Assembly (NCBI GenBank): GCA_036398175.1
Contig: DASWHL010000056.1
Span: 7,745-71,744 of the forward strand
From: JAOTWJ01 sp036398175
GTDB lineage: Bacteria; Gemmatimonadota; Gemmatimonadetes; Gemmatimonadales; GWC2-71-9
Reading direction: 5' to 3'
DNA: 64,000 bases
Position numbers and translations under genes: made by a program. A model generated the notes under the pieces. It was given only the letters and a program-made list of their open reading frames with translations. It searched no databases and had not been told where the DNA came from. Below are positions 62,197 to 64,000 of the stretch, piece by piece. Numbering within the stretch: position 1 is the first letter of the stretch; every line of letters starts with the position of its first letter.

Positions 62197-62648
62197 GATC
62201 CAGGACGAAGGCTAACAGGCCACGCCGCGGTCGGGTCCTCCCCAACGACGCCTGCCCGGCGTGCGGCACCACGATGCGGCGACAGGCGAGCGGCGCGTTC
62301 CTTTCCATCAACGGCGAGAAGATCTCCGTCCCGGAGTTCCTGCACCTGCAGTGCCCGAAGTGCGGTGAAGCGGTGCTCAGCCTTGCCGAGGCGCGCGCGC
62401 TCCAGCGCCGAGCCATCGAACGATACCGCGCGAAGTACGGGCTCCTCTTGGCGGACGAGATCCGCGCCATCCGCAACCGCCACAACCTGACCCAGGGCGA
62501 GCTAGCCCGCCTCCTCCGGCTTGGGGGCAACACGATTTCGCGATGGGAAGCCGGACGGAACGTGCAGTCGGCCGCGATGGATGTGCTGCTGCGTCTCATC
62601 CGCGACTTGCCGGGAAGCCTTGAGTACTTGCGGGAACACGCGGCATAG
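62193..62648 (+). CDS. MqsA-family antitoxin (zinc finger plus HTH)
   Basis: 151 residues. N-terminal YgiT-type zinc module (CPACGTTM ... CPKCG, four Cys) binds the toxin in this family; the C-terminal Xre-type helix-turn-helix (LTQGELARLLRLGGNTISRW) binds DNA. It should neutralise the toxin and autoregulate at the palindromes upstream. The order toxin then antitoxin matches mqsRA. Confidence 0.85.
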   Translation: MRSRTKANRPRRGRVLPNDACPACGTTMRRQASGAFLSINGEKISVPEFLHLQCPKCGEAVLSLAEARALQRRAIERYRAKYGLLLADEIRAIRNRHNLTQGELARLLRLGGNTISRWEAGRNVQSAAMDVLLRLIRDLPGSLEYLREHAA

Positions 62649-62741
62649 CCCCAGTCCGGAGCGATGCCGGGTCGTCCTCCCGCGGGATCTGCGACAGGAC
62701 CACGGAGGCGAGGGGGCCAGAGGGCTCGCCGCCAGGGTTCA

Positions 62742-63803
62742 CTACGACGGCAAGCGGAGCGACTGCCGAACAGCGCGCTCGGCGACGGCCGCGAGGTCGC
62801 CGGGGGTCCATCGTCCGGGTTGCGTCACGACCGTGACTCCGCCCGGATGCGTCTTGGCCCACGGAGTGACGACCGCAGCCAGCACGTTCAGGGCACGGGC
62901 GCGCGCGAGCACCTCGCCCGTGAGCTTGCCCGCAAACGACGTCGCATCGAAGGTCGCCTCGGCCACGATCACGAGATCGGCGTTCCGGAGCGCGGCGTCG
63001 AACCCGGCGCGCTCGAGCACCCATGCCGCCCCGGGCTCGAGCCGCGCGCCGGCAAGGCACAGCAGCCCGAATCCGAGGCCGCCCGCCGCGCCCGCGCCGG
63101 GGCGCTCGGCGAGCGCGGGCCCGTTCCAAGGCGCCGCACAGGACACGAGCCGCTCGAGCCCCGCCATCAGCCGCACGATGGCAGGGCCGCGCGCGCCTTT
63201 CTGCCGGGCATAGACGGCGGCCCCGTCCGGACCGAGCAGGTGGTTGGCGACGTCCGCCAGGCCGAGGACCTCGAGCGGGAGCGGCGCGCCCGCCTCGAGG
63301 GTCTCCAGGACCTGCAACGCGCCACCGACGTCGGAGAGAGGCCGTCCGGATGCGTCCCGGGCCTGCCAGCCCCACGCGCGCGCGGCACCGAGCCCGCCGT
63401 CCATGGTTGCACTCCCGCCGAGTCCCACGATGGCGCGTTTCGCGCCCGCCGCGGCGACCGCCCGCAGCAGCTCACCCACTCCGCGTGTGGTGGTGCGCTC
63501 CGGGTTCCTTTGCGGGAACGCGAGCAGGGCGACCCCGCAGGCGAGCCGCGACTCGATCACCGCGGTCTCAGGATCCAACCACCCCACGGCCGCGTCGACC
63601 GGTGCGCCCAGGGGCCCCGACACCCGATACACGGCGCGGCGCGCGGGTGCGACCGCGTCGAGCAGGCCGTCGCCGCCATCACTCCCCACGATCACGTCAG
63701 CGGCAGCACCCGCTGCTTTGACTCCCGCGGCGAGTGCCCGCGCGACCTCGGCGGCACCCAGGGATCCCTTGAAGGCCTGGCCTACGGCGATGACGGTTGC
63801 CAT
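62742..63803 (-). CDS. Glycerate kinase (GK-II/GarK-type), divergent
   Basis: 353 residues. Fold motifs: AFKGSLGAAEVARALAAGV, IVGSDGGDGLLDAV, GVGELLRAVAAAGAKRAIVG, GLGGSATMDGGLGAARAWG and GAAGGLGFGLLCL. The first loop reads GQAFKGSL where the family usually has PDSFKGSL, and Asn in SATNDGG is Met, so activity may be altered. It would phosphorylate glycerate. ATG 63803 was taken although no ribosome site is visible; the open frame continues upstream. Confidence 0.85.
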   Translation of the reverse strand: MATVIAVGQAFKGSLGAAEVARALAAGVKAAGAAADVIVGSDGGDGLLDAVAPARRAVYRVSGPLGAPVDAAVGWLDPETAVIESRLACGVALLAFPQRNPERTTTRGVGELLRAVAAAGAKRAIVGLGGSATMDGGLGAARAWGWQARDASGRPLSDVGGALQVLETLEAGAPLPLEVLGLADVANHLLGPDGAAVYARQKGARGPAIVRLMAGLERLVSCAAPWNGPALAERPGAGAAGGLGFGLLCLAGARLEPGAAWVLERAGFDAALRNADLVIVAEATFDATSFAGKLTGEVLARARALNVLAAVVTPWAKTHPGGVTVVTQPGRWTPGDLAAVAERAVRQSLRLPS

Positions 63804-64000
63804 GGTGCAAGGGAAGATGCCGGCGGAAGACGCAGACGGGCAGAGGGGGAGCGCGAAGCGCGCCATGGGTGCGCGCGCGGGCCCGCCGCTGGCGGGCGCC
63901 GCGCCGTCACGGACCTCACGCTTATCAGGCGGATGGGGTTAGGGGTCGGATTCCGGTAAGCTCTCGGATTTCAAGGCGATTCCCCACGATCTGCACGGAA
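63804..64000. other. Right-end region without assignable gene
   Basis: About 197 bases with a GC-rich inverted repeat (GGGCCCGCC-GCT-GGCGGGC at 63878-63896) and an A/T-richer end. A short GATAAG-like -10 box on the minus strand is weak. No gene, tRNA or complete terminator was seen. Confidence 0.5.

Overview
The window is about 70% GC and almost fully coding. It looks chromosomal and comes from a Gram-negative-type (double-membrane) bacterium. The best fit is Gemmatimonadota or a close relative. This rests on the mix of families: a TonB-dependent receptor with a carboxypeptidase-regulatory-like N-terminus, a GWxTD-domain protein, zinc-ribbon Hanks-type kinases with PEGA and TonB-like tails, an MglA/MglB pair inside a replication operon, a B12-dependent ribonucleotide reductase, and many GTG/TTG starts with 4-bp gene overlaps. 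The taxonomic call is inference. No tRNA, rRNA, CRISPR array, insertion sequence or prophage was seen.

Layout. At 1-7.8 kb lie the 3' part of a propeller-amidohydrolase, a four-helix membrane protein, an exported S9 peptidase (minus strand), a CPA2 cation/proton antiporter and a propeller lipoprotein. From 7.8 to 15.6 kb a minus-strand operon reads dnaX, ybaB, recR, a small membrane protein, mglB, mglA, pgsA, cinA, grpE, dnaJ, with the 4.5S SRP RNA gene just upstream of dnaX. From 15.9 to 23.1 kb a second minus-strand operon starts at a good sigma-70-like promoter and carries ytxH-like, brkB-like, threonine aldolase, and two potassium uptake sets (KtrB/KtrA-like, then TrkA/TrkH). From 23.1 to 32.7 kb come a metallo-hydrolase, pyruvate kinase, a TonB receptor, ispG, two small proteins and nrdJ. 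From 32.9 to 39.7 kb come a gamma carbonic anhydrase-like protein, a kinase-PEGA-TonB fusion, a GWxTD protein and a lipoprotein amidase.

The plus-strand block at 39.8-46.6 kb is the most distinctive part. It encodes a zinc-ribbon double-FHA protein, a zinc-ribbon Ser/Thr kinase, a PP2C phosphatase, and a single-pass membrane protein that joins a cytoplasmic FHA domain to a periplasmic trypsin-like protease. A lipoprotein and an outer-membrane beta-barrel-like protein follow. It reads as a complete phospho-signalling unit (write, erase, read, cut) reaching across the inner membrane.

At 46.6-50.4 kb there are murQ and anmK for cell-wall sugar recycling and a gamma-glutamyltransferase ending at a perfect hairpin terminator. 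From 50.5 to 59.4 kb a tightly overlapped minus-strand operon holds a ubiquitin-like small protein, an HDAC-family deacetylase, a methyltransferase, priA, a Fur-family regulator, pyruvoyl-dependent arginine decarboxylase, agmatinase and CcdA; the decarboxylase, agmatinase and possibly the deacetylase suggest polyamine metabolism. The right end carries a zinc metallopeptidase, glyQS, an MqsR/MqsA-like toxin-antitoxin pair with palindromic operator-like sites, and a divergent glycerate kinase.

Two intergenic heptanucleotide tandem arrays, both ending at the stop codon of a minus-strand gene, and an octamer array inside nrdJ show a repeat-generating process not explained by the genes.
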